This document shows, piece by piece, positions 1-9,267 of a DNA stretch of 64,000 bases; the stretch's first letter is position 1; every line of letters begins with the position of its first letter. The notes below the pieces were generated by a model. The model searched no databases. It was not told the DNA's origin and was given only the letters and a program-made list of their open reading frames with translations. The DNA comes from Allomuricauda sp. GTDB taxonomy: Bacteria; Bacteroidota; Bacteroidia; Flavobacteriales; Flavobacteriaceae. The stretch covers positions 248,001 through 312,000 of the forward strand of contig NZ_PABT01000014.1 in assembly GCF_002699205.1 (NCBI RefSeq), in the 5' to 3' direction. Position numbers and translations under genes: made by a program.

Positions 1-1863
1 GCACATACGCTTTACGATAAAGGGCTTTTGGATTTGGGATTGACGGGGTCTGGTATGCAAGTTGGCGTTTGGGATTCCGGTGTGGCTTTGACTTCGCACC
101 AAGAGTTTGATGCCCGGGCCAAAAACAGTGATAATGCCAGTGAAGTAAGCCTACATGCCACCTTGGTGACCGGAAATCTTATTTCTGCAGGTGTTGAGCC
201 AAATGCCAAAGGTGTTGCATATGGAGCACAGGCATTGTCCCACGATTGGACCCGTGATAAAATTGAGGTGGCAGAAGCTGCTGCCAATGGGCTTCTATTG
301 AGCAACCATTCCTACGGAATTTTATCGGACAGGGTCCCCGATTGGTATTTTGGGGCTTATATTAAGGTTACCCAAGATTGGGATAAGATAATGTACAATG
401 CACCTTATTATTTAATGGTGGCCGCTGCTGGCAATGCACAAAAATCTTACGATAATGAAGCCCCTATCTACGGTAAAACCGCTGATGGCTTTGATTTGTT
501 GTTGGGGTTTACAACTACAAAGAATGGATTGACGATTGCTGGTGCCAATACGGAAATAGATAATAAAGGAAATTTAAAAAATGCTTCAGTTACCGGTTAT
601 AGCAGTTTTGGCCCAGTTGATGATGGCCGTGTAAAACCTGATTTGGCAGGTGATGGTGGAAATATACTTTCCACAAGTTCGGTCACCAAAAGTAGCTATC
701 AGGTTTCAGCGGGAACTTCCATGGCTGCCCCTGGTGTAACCGGTTCCTTATTGTTGTTGCAACAATATCACGAGGAACTTTTTGGGAACTACATGAAAGC
801 GGCTACTTTAAAGGGATTGGCGCTTCACACTGCCGATGATGTTGATGCCAAAGGACCCGACTATAAAATGGGGTGGGGAATCATGAATGCAAAATCTGCT
901 GCAGAAGCACTTCAAAATAAAGATTACACCACATTGGTCAATGAAGAGCATTTGATGGATGGAGATACTTATTCCATAACCGTGACCGCAATTGAGGGCC
1001 AACCGTTGATTGCCTCCATTTCTTGGACAGACCCAGAATCTGATTTTGTGAATAAAGGGGAGCTGAACAGCACAACCCCTGCTTTAGTGAACGATTTGGA
1101 CATTAGAATCACCAAGAACAACGAAACCTACATGCCTTGGAAATTGAACCCGTCCAAAGCAAACAATGCCGCTACAAAAGGGGACAATAAGGTGGATCCT
1201 TTTGAACGTGTGGAAGTAGAGAACCCTTCGGGCAACTATACCATTACTATTTCCCACAAGGGCACTTTAAAATATGGGTCTCAGGATTTTTCTTTGATTG
1301 TCTCAGGGGCACAAGTTTCTAACTGTTCTATTGAAGTACCTACCGATATAGATTTGCAAAACTCTTCGGACGATGGTACAACCCTTTCATGGAAAGAGGC
1401 GGAAGAAACCCTTTTTGAAGTTCAATACAAAAGCATCGATGCTGCTAACTGGGAAAGTGAATTGGTTTGGGAAAACAATTTTGAGCTCACCAATTTGGTA
1501 AAAGGCAATGTTTATGAAACACGGGTGAGGGCAATTTGTACCGAAAATGTGGTATCTGAATTTTCAGAAACTATAGAATTTGAATTTCAAGGTAAGGAAA
1601 CAGCATTAATGGAATACGAACCATTATCCATTCCCCAAGAATTGAACATATCCGTCTATCCGAACCCTACGGTGGACTACTTGAACGTGGACGGAGATTT
1701 GTCCAAGGATGCTGAGTTTTCTATCATAACCACTTCTGGGAACATGATAAAAAAGGGTAAGACCGAGGGTGCTATCAACGTATCTTCATTGTCATCTGGA
1801 CTGTATGTATTGGTGGTTCAGGATTACTCCGGAATCAAGAGCACCAAGTTTTATAAAAACTAG
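1..1863 (+). CDS. Secreted S8 subtilisin-like protease with T9SS sorting domain (5' truncated)
   Basis: The reading frame is open from base 1, so the N-terminus lies outside the window. Counting from the ATG at 28, the subtilase triad is visible: Asp16 (VGVWDSG), His43 (SLHATLVTG) and Ser231 (GTSMAAPG), with oxyanion Asn136 (AAGN). After the catalytic domain come a beta-sandwich segment (about 300-430), a fibronectin type III-like domain (about 435-525) and a C-terminal domain starting near residue 540 with the YPNPTVDYL signature of T9SS type A sorting domains. It should therefore be exported by Sec, passed through the outer membrane by T9SS, and act as a cell-surface or secreted endopeptidase. 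The substrate is unknown. The domain assignment is firm; boundaries of the middle domains are approximate. Confidence 0.93.
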   Translation, partial: AHTLYDKGLLDLGLTGSGMQVGVWDSGVALTSHQEFDARAKNSDNASEVSLHATLVTGNLISAGVEPNAKGVAYGAQALSHDWTRDKIEVAEAAANGLLLSNHSYGILSDRVPDWYFGAYIKVTQDWDKIMYNAPYYLMVAAAGNAQKSYDNEAPIYGKTADGFDLLLGFTTTKNGLTIAGANTEIDNKGNLKNASVTGYSSFGPVDDGRVKPDLAGDGGNILSTSSVTKSSYQVSAGTSMAAPGVTGSLLLLQQYHEELFGNYMKAATLKGLALHTADDVDAKGPDYKMGWGIMNAKSAAEALQNKDYTTLVNEEHLMDGDTYSITVTAIEGQPLIASISWTDPESDFVNKGELNSTTPALVNDLDIRITKNNETYMPWKLNPSKANNAATKGDNKVDPFERVEVENPSGNYTITISHKGTLKYGSQDFSLIVSGAQVSNCSIEVPTDIDLQNSSDDGTTLSWKEAEETLFEVQYKSIDAANWESELVWENNFELTNLVKGNVYETRVRAICTENVVSEFSETIEFEFQGKETALMEYEPLSIPQELNISVYPNPTVDYLNVDGDLSKDAEFSIITTSGNMIKKGKTEGAINVSSLSSGLYVLVVQDYSGIKSTKFYKN

Positions 1864-1949
1864 TTGCAATTTTCAGTTGGCAACAATCAATTAACGATGG
1901 GTTCTTCACTTCAATCAGAATGACAACGTCTTGGTTCTGATATCTAATT

Positions 1950-2663
1950 TCAAACCTTTTTGATCTCATCATCTGTCAAGAGCTCCTCATTACGTAGTCG
2001 CAAGAAAACTTGTGCGGTGGTCACTACATCCAATTCACAGTAGGTGACGATTCTGTCTATATCATTTTCTTTGTAGAATACATCTTTCACCATACTGCCA
2101 TCCATATCTTCTTTGGGAGAGGGAATGCCCAATATATGGGACAACAATTTTAAAGAAGTGTAGTGTTTATAATCTCCGAACTTCCAAAGTTCCATGGTGT
2201 CCAAATGGGGAATTTCCCATGGTTTTTTTCCAAACAAATCCAATTTGTAAGGCAAATTGATACCATTTATCACCATTCTCCGGGCGATATAGGGAAAATC
2301 AAACTCCTTGCCATTATGGGCACACAAGAGATGCTTAGCGTGGCTGAAATGGTCTTTGAGCAGCTGTTTGAAATCTTTTAAAATCTTGATTTCATCCCCA
2401 TAGAACGAAGTGACCCTAAAGTTTCTTCTTTCTCCCTTAAAGGTGAAATACCCTACGGAAATACAGACAATTTTACCGAACTCGGCCCAAATTCCTGCAC
2501 GGTCATAAAACTCTTCTGCGGTGAACTCGTCCTTGCGTTGGTACTGCGTCTTTTGTTCCCATAAAAGTTGGGAAGTTTCATCCAAATCGGTGAAATGCTG
2601 TTGTTGGGGTACGGTCTCAATATCCAAAAAAAGGATATGTTCCAGGTTAAGTTTATAAAGCAT
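1950..2663 (-). CDS. Predicted 3'-5' exonuclease (DnaQ/PolB-exo2-like, DEDD fold)
   Basis: A 237-residue protein with the three exonuclease motifs of the RNase H-like DEDD superfamily: Exo I LFLDIET (Asp14, Glu16), Exo II HNGKEFDFPYIARR (Asp122) and Exo III YCELDVVTT (Tyr208, Asp212), which is the DEDDy arrangement. It resembles the stand-alone family called predicted 3'-5' exonuclease related to the proofreading domain of PolB. It would remove nucleotides from 3' ends using two metal ions; its natural substrate is not known. It lies 9 nt downstream of the MGMT gene on the same strand, so the two are probably co-transcribed and may share a DNA-repair role (inference). Confidence 0.88.
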   Translation of the reverse strand: MLYKLNLEHILFLDIETVPQQQHFTDLDETSQLLWEQKTQYQRKDEFTAEEFYDRAGIWAEFGKIVCISVGYFTFKGERRNFRVTSFYGDEIKILKDFKQLLKDHFSHAKHLLCAHNGKEFDFPYIARRMVINGINLPYKLDLFGKKPWEIPHLDTMELWKFGDYKHYTSLKLLSHILGIPSPKEDMDGSMVKDVFYKENDIDRIVTYCELDVVTTAQVFLRLRNEELLTDDEIKKV

Positions 2664-2672
2664 GATGACTTA

Positions 2673-3143
2673 TTAAAAAAGAGTCGTCTGCTTTGCAGGA
2701 CTCTCGTGTTCCAATAACCATTTTTTTCTATGCAGTCCACCTGCATATCCTGTGAGGTTTCCGTTGGTTCCGATAACGCGATGACAGGGAACCACAATCC
2801 AAAGTGGATTTTTACCATTGGCCGAGGCTACTGCACGAATGGCTTTTACATCGCCTAGTTGTTTGGAAAGTTCCAAATAAGAAATGGTTTTTCCAAAAGG
2901 AATTTTTAAAAGGGCTTCCCAAACCTTCTTTTGGAAATCGGTGCCGGAGGGGTTTAACTTAAGGTTAAATACCGTTCGGTCTTCATAAAAGTACTCTTGA
3001 AATTGCTTCACGGCATCCTTTAGAACCTCTGGAAAAGTACCACTTGGTATTTTATTGTTCAAAACTGTGACCGAGGCAAGACCGTTTTCATCGCCTTTTA
3101 GTTCAGCTGTACCAATAGGTGTCTGTATATAAGCAGTTTCCAT
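2673..3143 (-). CDS. ogt: Methylated-DNA--protein-cysteine methyltransferase
   Basis: A 156-residue O6-alkylguanine-DNA alkyltransferase. The active-site motif is intact (VPCHRVIG, acceptor Cys120), preceded by the DNA-binding helix-turn-helix region with IPFGKTISY and the arginine finger in KAIRAVASANGKNP. It transfers the alkyl group from O6-alkylguanine in DNA to its own cysteine, a suicide repair reaction. There is no Ada-type N-terminal regulatory domain, so it is of the Ogt type. The start ATG overlaps the stop codon of the upstream CNNM gene by one base (TAATG), which implies translational coupling. Confidence 0.95.
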   Translation of the reverse strand: METAYIQTPIGTAELKGDENGLASVTVLNNKIPSGTFPEVLKDAVKQFQEYFYEDRTVFNLKLNPSGTDFQKKVWEALLKIPFGKTISYLELSKQLGDVKAIRAVASANGKNPLWIVVPCHRVIGTNGNLTGYAGGLHRKKWLLEHESPAKQTTLF

Positions 3144-4264
3144 TATTCTATTTCATCTTCATCTTCAATAATTCCTAAGCGCTGTGCCCGTAGGTGCCAG
3201 TTCTTTCTGGCAAGCTTTTGCAGGTCTTCTACGTTGTCACTTTCGTCCATGATCTCAAAACCGAGCAAGGTTTCGATAACATCTTCCATGGTGACCAATC
3301 CACTTACGGAACCATACTCATCAACCACCAAAGAAATGTGTTCTCTTTTCTTTACAAATGTTTTAAATAGATCATTGATGGACTTGCCACGGTTGGTCAC
3401 TAAAAGCTCTCGTTTCAAGGTTGCCAATTTTTCATTGCCTTTATTGTTGATGATGGCCTCCAGCAATTCATCCTTTAAAAAGAAACCGGTAATGTTATCC
3501 ATTCGGTCCTTGTACAATGGAATCCTTGAAAAGCGCAGGGGTCTGTTTTTTTCAAAAAACTCTTTTATGGAAGTGTCCTCGGATGCTATCTTCATTACGG
3601 TCCTAGGGGTCATAACATCCCGGGCCAGGATTTCATCAAAATAAAGCAGGTTTTTGATCATCGTGGATTCGGATTCCTTGAACACTCCTTCTTCTTCGGC
3701 AATTTCCGTCATTGCACTAAAATCTTCCCGACTCAAAACACTGCCATGTTCCCCTTTGGCGCCTACTAGTTTGGTGAAAAGTTGCAAGAGCCATAACAAT
3801 CCTGTCCATTTTAGGACGAATACCATTATTTTGAGCGTTTTACTGGTAAAGTTGGCCAGTTGTTTCCAGAAAGTGGCTCCTATGGTCTTAGGAATGATTT
3901 CTGAAGCGACCAAAATTAAAATTGTCATAAGGGTTGAGACGATTCCCACCATAAGATCTTCGGTAAGTGAAAATCCAAAAATGCTGCGTTCCGTGCTTCC
4001 GTACATTTCTGCATATGCCACTTTCGCCTGTACCCCCACCAAAATGGCTCCAACGGTATGCGCAATGGTATTAAGGGTCAAAATGGCAATCAGCGGTTTG
4101 TCCACATCTTTTTTAAGGGTTTCCAAGGTGGCGGCGTACTCTTTACCCTCTTGCTTTTTAACATTGATAAAGGTGGGTGTTATGCTCAATAGGACCGCCT
4201 CCAAAATGGAGCATAAAAAGGAAAAAAAGATGGAAATAAGGGCGTAAAATAAAAGTAGTCCCAT
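3143..4264 (-). CDS. CNNM/CBS-domain membrane protein (CorC/HlyC-like family)
   Basis: A 373-residue protein with an N-terminal DUF21/CNNM transmembrane domain (about 1-180, with several hydrophobic helices starting at the very first residues), followed by a CBS-domain pair (about 195-325; DVMTPRTVMKIA and the SLVVDEYGSVSGLVTMEDVIETLLG signature, given here as its ends only). Family members are inner-membrane proteins implicated in divalent cation (Mg/Co) transport or homeostasis. The usual C-terminal CorC/HlyC domain is missing, and the protein ends about 30 residues after the CBS pair. It is shorter than GldE of flavobacteria, so I do not call it gldE. First gene of a three-gene reverse unit with MGMT and the exonuclease. 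Confidence 0.88.
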   Translation of the reverse strand: MGLLLFYALISIFFSFLCSILEAVLLSITPTFINVKKQEGKEYAATLETLKKDVDKPLIAILTLNTIAHTVGAILVGVQAKVAYAEMYGSTERSIFGFSLTEDLMVGIVSTLMTILILVASEIIPKTIGATFWKQLANFTSKTLKIMVFVLKWTGLLWLLQLFTKLVGAKGEHGSVLSREDFSAMTEIAEEEGVFKESESTMIKNLLYFDEILARDVMTPRTVMKIASEDTSIKEFFEKNRPLRFSRIPLYKDRMDNITGFFLKDELLEAIINNKGNEKLATLKRELLVTNRGKSINDLFKTFVKKREHISLVVDEYGSVSGLVTMEDVIETLLGFEIMDESDNVEDLQKLARKNWHLRAQRLGIIEDEDEIE

Positions 4265-4436
4265 TAAAGAAAGTTTAAGGCGACAAAGTAATTGGCTTGT
4301 GAAAAATTAATTAGTTCGGCCAATTATTCTTTTGTAAATAGCTGCTCTATTTGAAATATCAATAACCTTCACTTGGTTTTGATTGTTATTTTTTTTTGAA
4401 GGTTGGCAGTTATTGAAATCAAGTTTTAGCTGATTT
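4265..4436. other. AT-rich intergenic stretch with a loose inverted repeat
   Basis: This gap between the CNNM gene and the deaminase gene contains a perfect 8-bp inverted repeat (4364-4371 and 4397-4404, arms AACCTTCA/TGAAGGTT) with a long AT-rich loop that includes a run of ten T. Read on the minus strand it has no U-tract behind it, so it is not a standard terminator for the deaminase gene. No ORF or RNA family was recognised here. The base composition matches the AT-rich deaminase gene rather than the neighbours. Confidence 0.4.
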
Positions 4437-5954
4437 TTATCCTTGCTCATTAGTACTGATTAGTTTTTTTTCTTCCAAGTGTTTCGTTATTTCTCCTTCT
4501 AGGACAGGGATCGCTTTTAAAGATAAGGTTTTTTTTGGTTTTCTATTTTTTTGTAAATGTATAAGTTTTTTACCATTAGATTTTCTTTTAACACCATTCA
4601 TATTAAAAAAATGTAAGTACGACTTTGGGGCTACACCTTCAAACATAATTATTCTCAATCTATCTTTTCGGGTTACATCTTCTGTTATGGAATCACGATG
4701 TAATTTAGTTGCTAGACTCTTTCTGTAAGGCTCTATATAATAAACTGTTTTAATACCAGAGGCTACAATATGCCTCGCACAATTATGACATGGGTAAGTT
4801 GTGCAATGTAATATACTATTCTCTAGGTTGGTTTTAGCTGCGATAATTGCATGCATTTCAGCATGAACAGCTCTTGAAAACTCAATTAATTCTTTAATTC
4901 TAGAATTTTCGAGTAACTTAATAAGGTCAGATTTCTTACTATTGTCAACAATTTTTTCATTAATTAGAGCTTTAACCAAACCTGTTCGTATAATTGATTT
5001 TTCAAAATCATTAAAACACACCCCTCCTTTTAAATTCATACATCGGTTATCCTGTTGACCAACAGGATCATTTTCAGAGTAACCATAGACGCCTCCACCA
5101 AATTTTGGAACATCGTTCCATCCAACTGAGATAATTTCGCCATTTGAGTCGGTTAAACATGCACCAACTTGCCTACTAAGACAAGCTGAGTTACCAGCAG
5201 CTGCGTATGCATGATACATTGCGGTTTCATTTTTCGTAGGGGTTATTACATCGCTACAAAAAATGAGATTTAAAAATCTTTTTATTTTAGGGTCAATAGT
5301 AGTTTGAGAACTTTTATCAATTCTTATAAAAAAATCGGATTCTATAAATGTGTCAGTTACTTTTTGTCCAAATTGTATTTCCTCGCCTGAGTCTCTATCT
5401 ATAAGTTTATATATTTCATCTTTTTCTAATCCAATATCCTCTAAATGATTAATTCTGGATTCTAGATGGGCATATACACCAATAAAATAGAAAAGTTCGC
5501 CATAAACCAACCTGAAAAGTTCTAATTCTTCTTTATTCTTTATAGAATCAATAACATAACAAACCCTATCTTCTTTCCTTAATTCCCGATCAACAGCAAT
5601 TTCATTAATTGCTAATTCAGATAATACACTAGGATTATATTCCTTTCTCAAATGGTTTCCAGCATCTATTAACTTTTGATAATAATCAAAACGAGAATCT
5701 TTAAGTTCATCGTAATTGAAACTTTTTGAAAACTTTTGAATTAAACTACTCAAACTTATTTTTTCAACTCGATAATGATAGTCTGATTCCATTATATTAA
5801 TAAAACGATCAGCAACAAAGTGTATATCCGTTCCTATTGGACCACAAAATCCTAAAATTAATTCAGGAGTATGGCTAGAAAAAATAGTATCTTTTATTTT
5901 AGTTTTTGTTTTTTGACTTTCTCCTTTTTCAATTTTTAAGGCGGGTGTACTCAT
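4437..5954 (-). CDS. Anti-phage dCTP/dCMP deaminase (AvcD/DCD-type), P-loop plus CDA domain
   Basis: A 505-residue two-domain protein. The N-terminal part (about 30-235) looks like a nucleotide-kinase-fold P-loop domain: ELILGFCGPIGTD sits where a Walker A loop would be but lacks the invariant Lys, a variant I associate with the anti-phage deaminase family. The C-terminal part (about 245-455) is a zinc-dependent deoxycytidylate deaminase: His364-Ala-Glu366 (VHAEMHAI) plus Cys389 and Cys392 (YPCHNC). An insertion between residues about 285 and 315 carries extra cysteines. Known relatives deplete dCTP/dCMP on phage infection to starve phage replication. The gene is markedly more AT-rich than its flanks and stands alone between housekeeping genes, both signs of transfer. 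Its function as defence is inferred from family architecture. Confidence 0.82.
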   Translation of the reverse strand: MSTPALKIEKGESQKTKTKIKDTIFSSHTPELILGFCGPIGTDIHFVADRFINIMESDYHYRVEKISLSSLIQKFSKSFNYDELKDSRFDYYQKLIDAGNHLRKEYNPSVLSELAINEIAVDRELRKEDRVCYVIDSIKNKEELELFRLVYGELFYFIGVYAHLESRINHLEDIGLEKDEIYKLIDRDSGEEIQFGQKVTDTFIESDFFIRIDKSSQTTIDPKIKRFLNLIFCSDVITPTKNETAMYHAYAAAGNSACLSRQVGACLTDSNGEIISVGWNDVPKFGGGVYGYSENDPVGQQDNRCMNLKGGVCFNDFEKSIIRTGLVKALINEKIVDNSKKSDLIKLLENSRIKELIEFSRAVHAEMHAIIAAKTNLENSILHCTTYPCHNCARHIVASGIKTVYYIEPYRKSLATKLHRDSITEDVTRKDRLRIIMFEGVAPKSYLHFFNMNGVKRKSNGKKLIHLQKNRKPKKTLSLKAIPVLEGEITKHLEEKKLISTNEQG

Positions 5955-6030
5955 ATTTTAGTGTTTAAAAAAAAAGAAAGTTATAAAATAATAAGAATAG
6001 TCTCTCACAATAAAGAGTGATTTAAAAATT

Positions 6031-7317
6031 CTATTTCTTATAAAAAAGATTCTGAAGTGCCGTTCTGATATTCAAATTGTAGAGTTCCCGATGGTCTCTG
6101 GATGGGTAAACTCGGTTGGAGAGAAATATAAAGGTCAAATTCTTCACCGGGTCTGCCCATACAAAGGTTCCTGTAAAGCCAGAGTGTCCAAAGCTTTCGG
6201 GAGACGCCAATGGCGAAGGGTAGGCTTCTTCTAAAGGAAGCTCGGAATTGTTCAGCAATGGCTTATCAAACCCCAATCCGCGGCGATTTTCGTTTTCTGG
6301 ATACTGCACCTTGGTGAATTCCTTGACCGTTTTGGCAGAAATAAGCTGATGGCCATCCACATTGCCGTAATTTTGATAAAAAAGCATTAGTTTGGCCAAA
6401 TCATCTGCAGTTCCGAACAGGCCCGCATTGCCGGAAACCCCGCCTTTGAGCGATGCATTTTCATCGTGCACCCAACCTTTTACCAAGGTTTTTCGGAAAA
6501 CAGAATCCATTTCTGTTGGAACAATGGCGTTTACATAATTATTTTCTTTGGGCAAATAACCAAGGGTATGACAGCCCAGAGGTTGATAGAAATTTTCATC
6601 CAAATAGGTTTGGTAATCGCTCCCTGTGAGTTGGTCTATCAAACTCGGGAAAATTAGAAAAGTAAGTCCGGAGTATTTGTATTTCTTTTCATCCGAAACT
6701 TTAGATCGGTTGATGATCCGGTTCATTTTACGTTCAAAACGATTGTTGATGTAGAGACCATCATACACTTGTCCTTGAAACCTTTCATCTGAAGAATTGT
6801 GAACAAAGCGCCTTTTAATTTTACCGTTTTTCCGAAGCACCTTCTTTAAAAAAACAATATAGGGCACCAAACCTGCCTGATGCGCCAAAATCTCACGTAG
6901 GGTGAGGTCTTTTTTGTCCTTTCGATGTCTCCAAGGTTTCCAATACGTGCTGAAAGGTTTGTCCAAATCCAGCTTACCCTCGTCCACCAATTTCATCAAG
7001 GCGGGCAATGGCCCAGAAATTTTAGTGACGGATGCCAGATCATAAAGGTCGTTCAGGGCCACGGGCTGAATGCTGTCATAGGTATGGTATCCGTAGGCTT
7101 TGTGAAAAATAACGGTATCGTTCTTGGCCACCAAGAGCTGGGCGCCTGGAAATGCCATGCGATCAATGCCCATTTCCATGATCGAATCCACCTTTTGGTT
7201 GATGAAAGCTTCATCAAACCCCAATTTGGAGGGGTAGGCGTGGATGAGTTCCCTTTGGGAAAATCCGAAGCGGACAATGACAATGATAAACAGCAACGAA
7301 ACTTTGATTTTTTTCAT
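6031..7317 (-). CDS. Exported serine hydrolase of the beta-lactamase (class C/PBP) fold
   Basis: A 428-residue protein starting at the ATG at 7317. This start gives a clear signal peptide (residues 1-20, ending GFSQ), whereas an upstream in-frame ATG at 7359 would put charged residues before it and overlap hemB. The beta-lactamase-fold motifs are Ser96-Val-Thr-Lys99 (ASVTK), Tyr215 (KYSG, where Asn is usual) and His378-Ser-Gly (GHSGFTG). In Bacteroidota this kind of domain is often fused to a family 3 glycoside hydrolase; here it is alone. It could be a peptidoglycan-active esterase/peptidase or an esterase; there is no evidence for antibiotic resistance. It lies 10 nt downstream of hemB and may be read through from the hem operon. 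Confidence 0.85.
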   Translation of the reverse strand: MKKIKVSLLFIIVIVRFGFSQRELIHAYPSKLGFDEAFINQKVDSIMEMGIDRMAFPGAQLLVAKNDTVIFHKAYGYHTYDSIQPVALNDLYDLASVTKISGPLPALMKLVDEGKLDLDKPFSTYWKPWRHRKDKKDLTLREILAHQAGLVPYIVFLKKVLRKNGKIKRRFVHNSSDERFQGQVYDGLYINNRFERKMNRIINRSKVSDEKKYKYSGLTFLIFPSLIDQLTGSDYQTYLDENFYQPLGCHTLGYLPKENNYVNAIVPTEMDSVFRKTLVKGWVHDENASLKGGVSGNAGLFGTADDLAKLMLFYQNYGNVDGHQLISAKTVKEFTKVQYPENENRRGLGFDKPLLNNSELPLEEAYPSPLASPESFGHSGFTGTFVWADPVKNLTFIFLSNRVYPSRDHRELYNLNIRTALQNLFYKK

Positions 7318-7327
7318 CTTCTTGGGT

Positions 7328-8317
7328 TTATCCCAAAGTTCGGATAAAATCCTTGGCAAAATAACTGGCTATAATATTCGCTCCTGCCCTTTTTATGGCG
7401 GTCAACTGTTCCAACATCACGGCATCGTGGTCCAACCAGCCTTTTTCGGCAGCTGCTTTTACCATGGCATATTCTCCTGAAACTTGATATACGGCAACGG
7501 GGATGTCCACTTCATTTCTGATTTCACGAACAATGTCCAAATAGCACAATCCGGGCTTTACCATTACAATATCGGCTCCTTCGTCAATGTCCATTTGGGT
7601 TTCCTTGATGGCTTCATACCGATTGGCATAATCCATTTGGTAGGTTTTCTTGTCCTTGGGTACGTTGGCGATATCCACAGGGGCGGAATCCAATGCATCG
7701 CGGAAAGGGCCGTAAAAGGCACTTGCGTATTTGGCGGAATAGGCCATAATTCCCGTGTTGGTGAACCCTTCGTCCTCCAATGCTTCACGAATGGTCAGGA
7801 TTCTCCCGTCCATCATATCACTCGGGGCCACAAAATCTGCTCCGGCCTTGGCATGGGAAACACTCATTTCTGCCAATACTTCGGCAGACTCGTCATTTAG
7901 GATCTGTCCATCGGCCACAATACCGTCGTGCCCATAGGATGAAAATGGATCCATGGCCACATCGGTCATTACCAACATCTGCGGGCAGGCATTTTTTACC
8001 GTTTTTATGGCACGTTGCATCAATCCATCTGGATTTAGGGCTTCTGTACCTTTGTTGTCCTTTAGGTTATCTTCCACTTTGGCAAAGAGCAGGACGGAGG
8101 AAAGTCCCATCTTCCAAAGTTCCTTGACCTCTTTTTCCAGCAGGTCCAAACTCAGATTGAAGTAATTGGGCATGGATGGAATTTCCTTTTTCACACCTTT
8201 CCCTTCGGTCACAAAAAGTGGCACCAAAAAATCATCTGGAGTAACAATGGTTTCACGAACTAGTTTTCTGACAGATTCGGATGCGCGTAGTCTTCTGGGT
8301 CTTATTAGTGGATACAT
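7328..8317 (-). CDS. hemB: Delta-aminolevulinic acid dehydratase (porphobilinogen synthase)
   Basis: A 329-residue enzyme that condenses two 5-aminolevulinate molecules into porphobilinogen in the cytoplasm. Start chosen at MYPLIRPRRLR, the normal N-terminus of the family. Catalytic Schiff-base lysines are Lys196 (MAYSAKYASAFYGPFRDA) and Lys254 (MVKPG). The metal-site region reads DVAMDPFSSYGHDG (119-132): the cysteines that bind catalytic zinc in the zinc-type enzymes are absent, so this should be a magnesium/potassium-type enzyme like those of plants and Pseudomonas. Last hem gene of the reverse operon, 47 nt after hemF. Confidence 0.97.
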   Translation of the reverse strand: MYPLIRPRRLRASESVRKLVRETIVTPDDFLVPLFVTEGKGVKKEIPSMPNYFNLSLDLLEKEVKELWKMGLSSVLLFAKVEDNLKDNKGTEALNPDGLMQRAIKTVKNACPQMLVMTDVAMDPFSSYGHDGIVADGQILNDESAEVLAEMSVSHAKAGADFVAPSDMMDGRILTIREALEDEGFTNTGIMAYSAKYASAFYGPFRDALDSAPVDIANVPKDKKTYQMDYANRYEAIKETQMDIDEGADIVMVKPGLCYLDIVREIRNEVDIPVAVYQVSGEYAMVKAAAEKGWLDHDAVMLEQLTAIKRAGANIIASYFAKDFIRTLG

Positions 8318-8364
8318 ATCGATAATTTTGTTTATATAATTTGAATTTTTGAACAAAACTGGGA

Positions 8365-9267
8365 TTAGACCCAATTTTTAGGTTTTTTCAGTACTTCTAA
8401 CAACTTTTCTTCCTCACTCCCTTTTTCGGGATGATGGTCGTACCGCCATTGCACATGTGGGGGCAAGCTCATCAAAATACTTTCAATTCGGCCATTGGTT
8501 CGCAGACCAAAAAGAGTGCCTTTGTCGTGCACCAGATTGAATTCTACATAACGCCCCCTTCTAATTTCTTGCCAATCGCGTTGGTCTTGAGTGTAGGGGA
8601 GGCCCTTTCTTTTCTCAACTATGGGAACGTAGGCTTCCAAGAAACTATCCCCGACCTCGGTTACAAAATTGTACCAATCTTCCATACTGGTTTCTTCGGT
8701 GGCTTTACAGTAATCAAAGAACAATCCGCCTATCCCACGTGCTTCATTCCGGTGGGTATTCCAGAAATAGTCATCGCATTTTTTTTTGTAGGCAGGGTAA
8801 AACTCTGGGTTATGGGCATCGCAGGCTTGTTTGCAGATGGTGTGAAAATGTATTGCATCTTCTTCGAACAAATAATAGGGGGTAAGGTCCTGTCCGCCCC
8901 CAAACCATTGATCCACAATGTTACCTTGTTTATCGTACATTTCAAAATAGCGCCAATTGGCATGTACCGTGGGCACCATTGGGCTTTTTGGGTGAATCAC
9001 CAAACTTAATCCGCAGGCAAAGAAATCCACATCTTCCACCCCAAAATAATTCTGCATGCTTTTGGGCAACGGCCCATGGACCTTGGAAATGTTTACACCT
9101 CCTTTTTCGAATACAGCGCCATTTTCGATAACTCGTGTTCTACCTCCGCCACCTTCTTCCCGTTCCCAGAAATCTTGTTGGAATTTGGCGGAGCCATCCA
9201 GTTCTTCCAGTTTTGAAGTGATGGTGTCCTGAAGTTGTTGAATGTACTCGTAGAATTTATTTTTCAT
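8365..9267 (-). CDS. hemF: Oxygen-dependent coproporphyrinogen III oxidase
   Basis: A 300-residue HemF: oxidatively decarboxylates two propionates of coproporphyrinogen III to give protoporphyrinogen IX, using O2. Family hallmarks seen are REEGGGGRTRVIENGAVFEKGG near the N-terminus (quoted only to place it, residues about 36-58), VIHPKSPMVPTVHANWRYFE (about 111-130), WFGGGQDLTPYY and RRGRYVEFNLVHDKGT. Full length. The oxygen-dependent form fits an aerobic lifestyle; an oxygen-independent hemN is not in this window. The start codon overlaps the stop of the upstream DUF6973-like gene by 4 nt (ATGA). Confidence 0.97.
   Translation of the reverse strand: MKNKFYEYIQQLQDTITSKLEELDGSAKFQQDFWEREEGGGGRTRVIENGAVFEKGGVNISKVHGPLPKSMQNYFGVEDVDFFACGLSLVIHPKSPMVPTVHANWRYFEMYDKQGNIVDQWFGGGQDLTPYYLFEEDAIHFHTICKQACDAHNPEFYPAYKKKCDDYFWNTHRNEARGIGGLFFDYCKATEETSMEDWYNFVTEVGDSFLEAYVPIVEKRKGLPYTQDQRDWQEIRRGRYVEFNLVHDKGTLFGLRTNGRIESILMSLPPHVQWRYDHHPEKGSEEEKLLEVLKKPKNWV

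Noticed and set aside
3143..4264. Gliding-motility protein GldE
   Set aside because: The protein lacks the C-terminal CorC/HlyC domain, is shorter than GldE, and no other gld gene is nearby.
4364..4404. 8-bp inverted repeat near the anti-phage-type deaminase as its terminator
   Set aside because: On the minus strand, the T-run lies in the loop and no U-tract follows the stem, so it does not meet the terminator criteria.
5955..6030. AvcI-like antitoxin small RNA next to the deaminase
   Set aside because: Only 76 nt separate the deaminase from the next gene on the upstream side, and no stem-loop was found. It cannot be excluded downstream.
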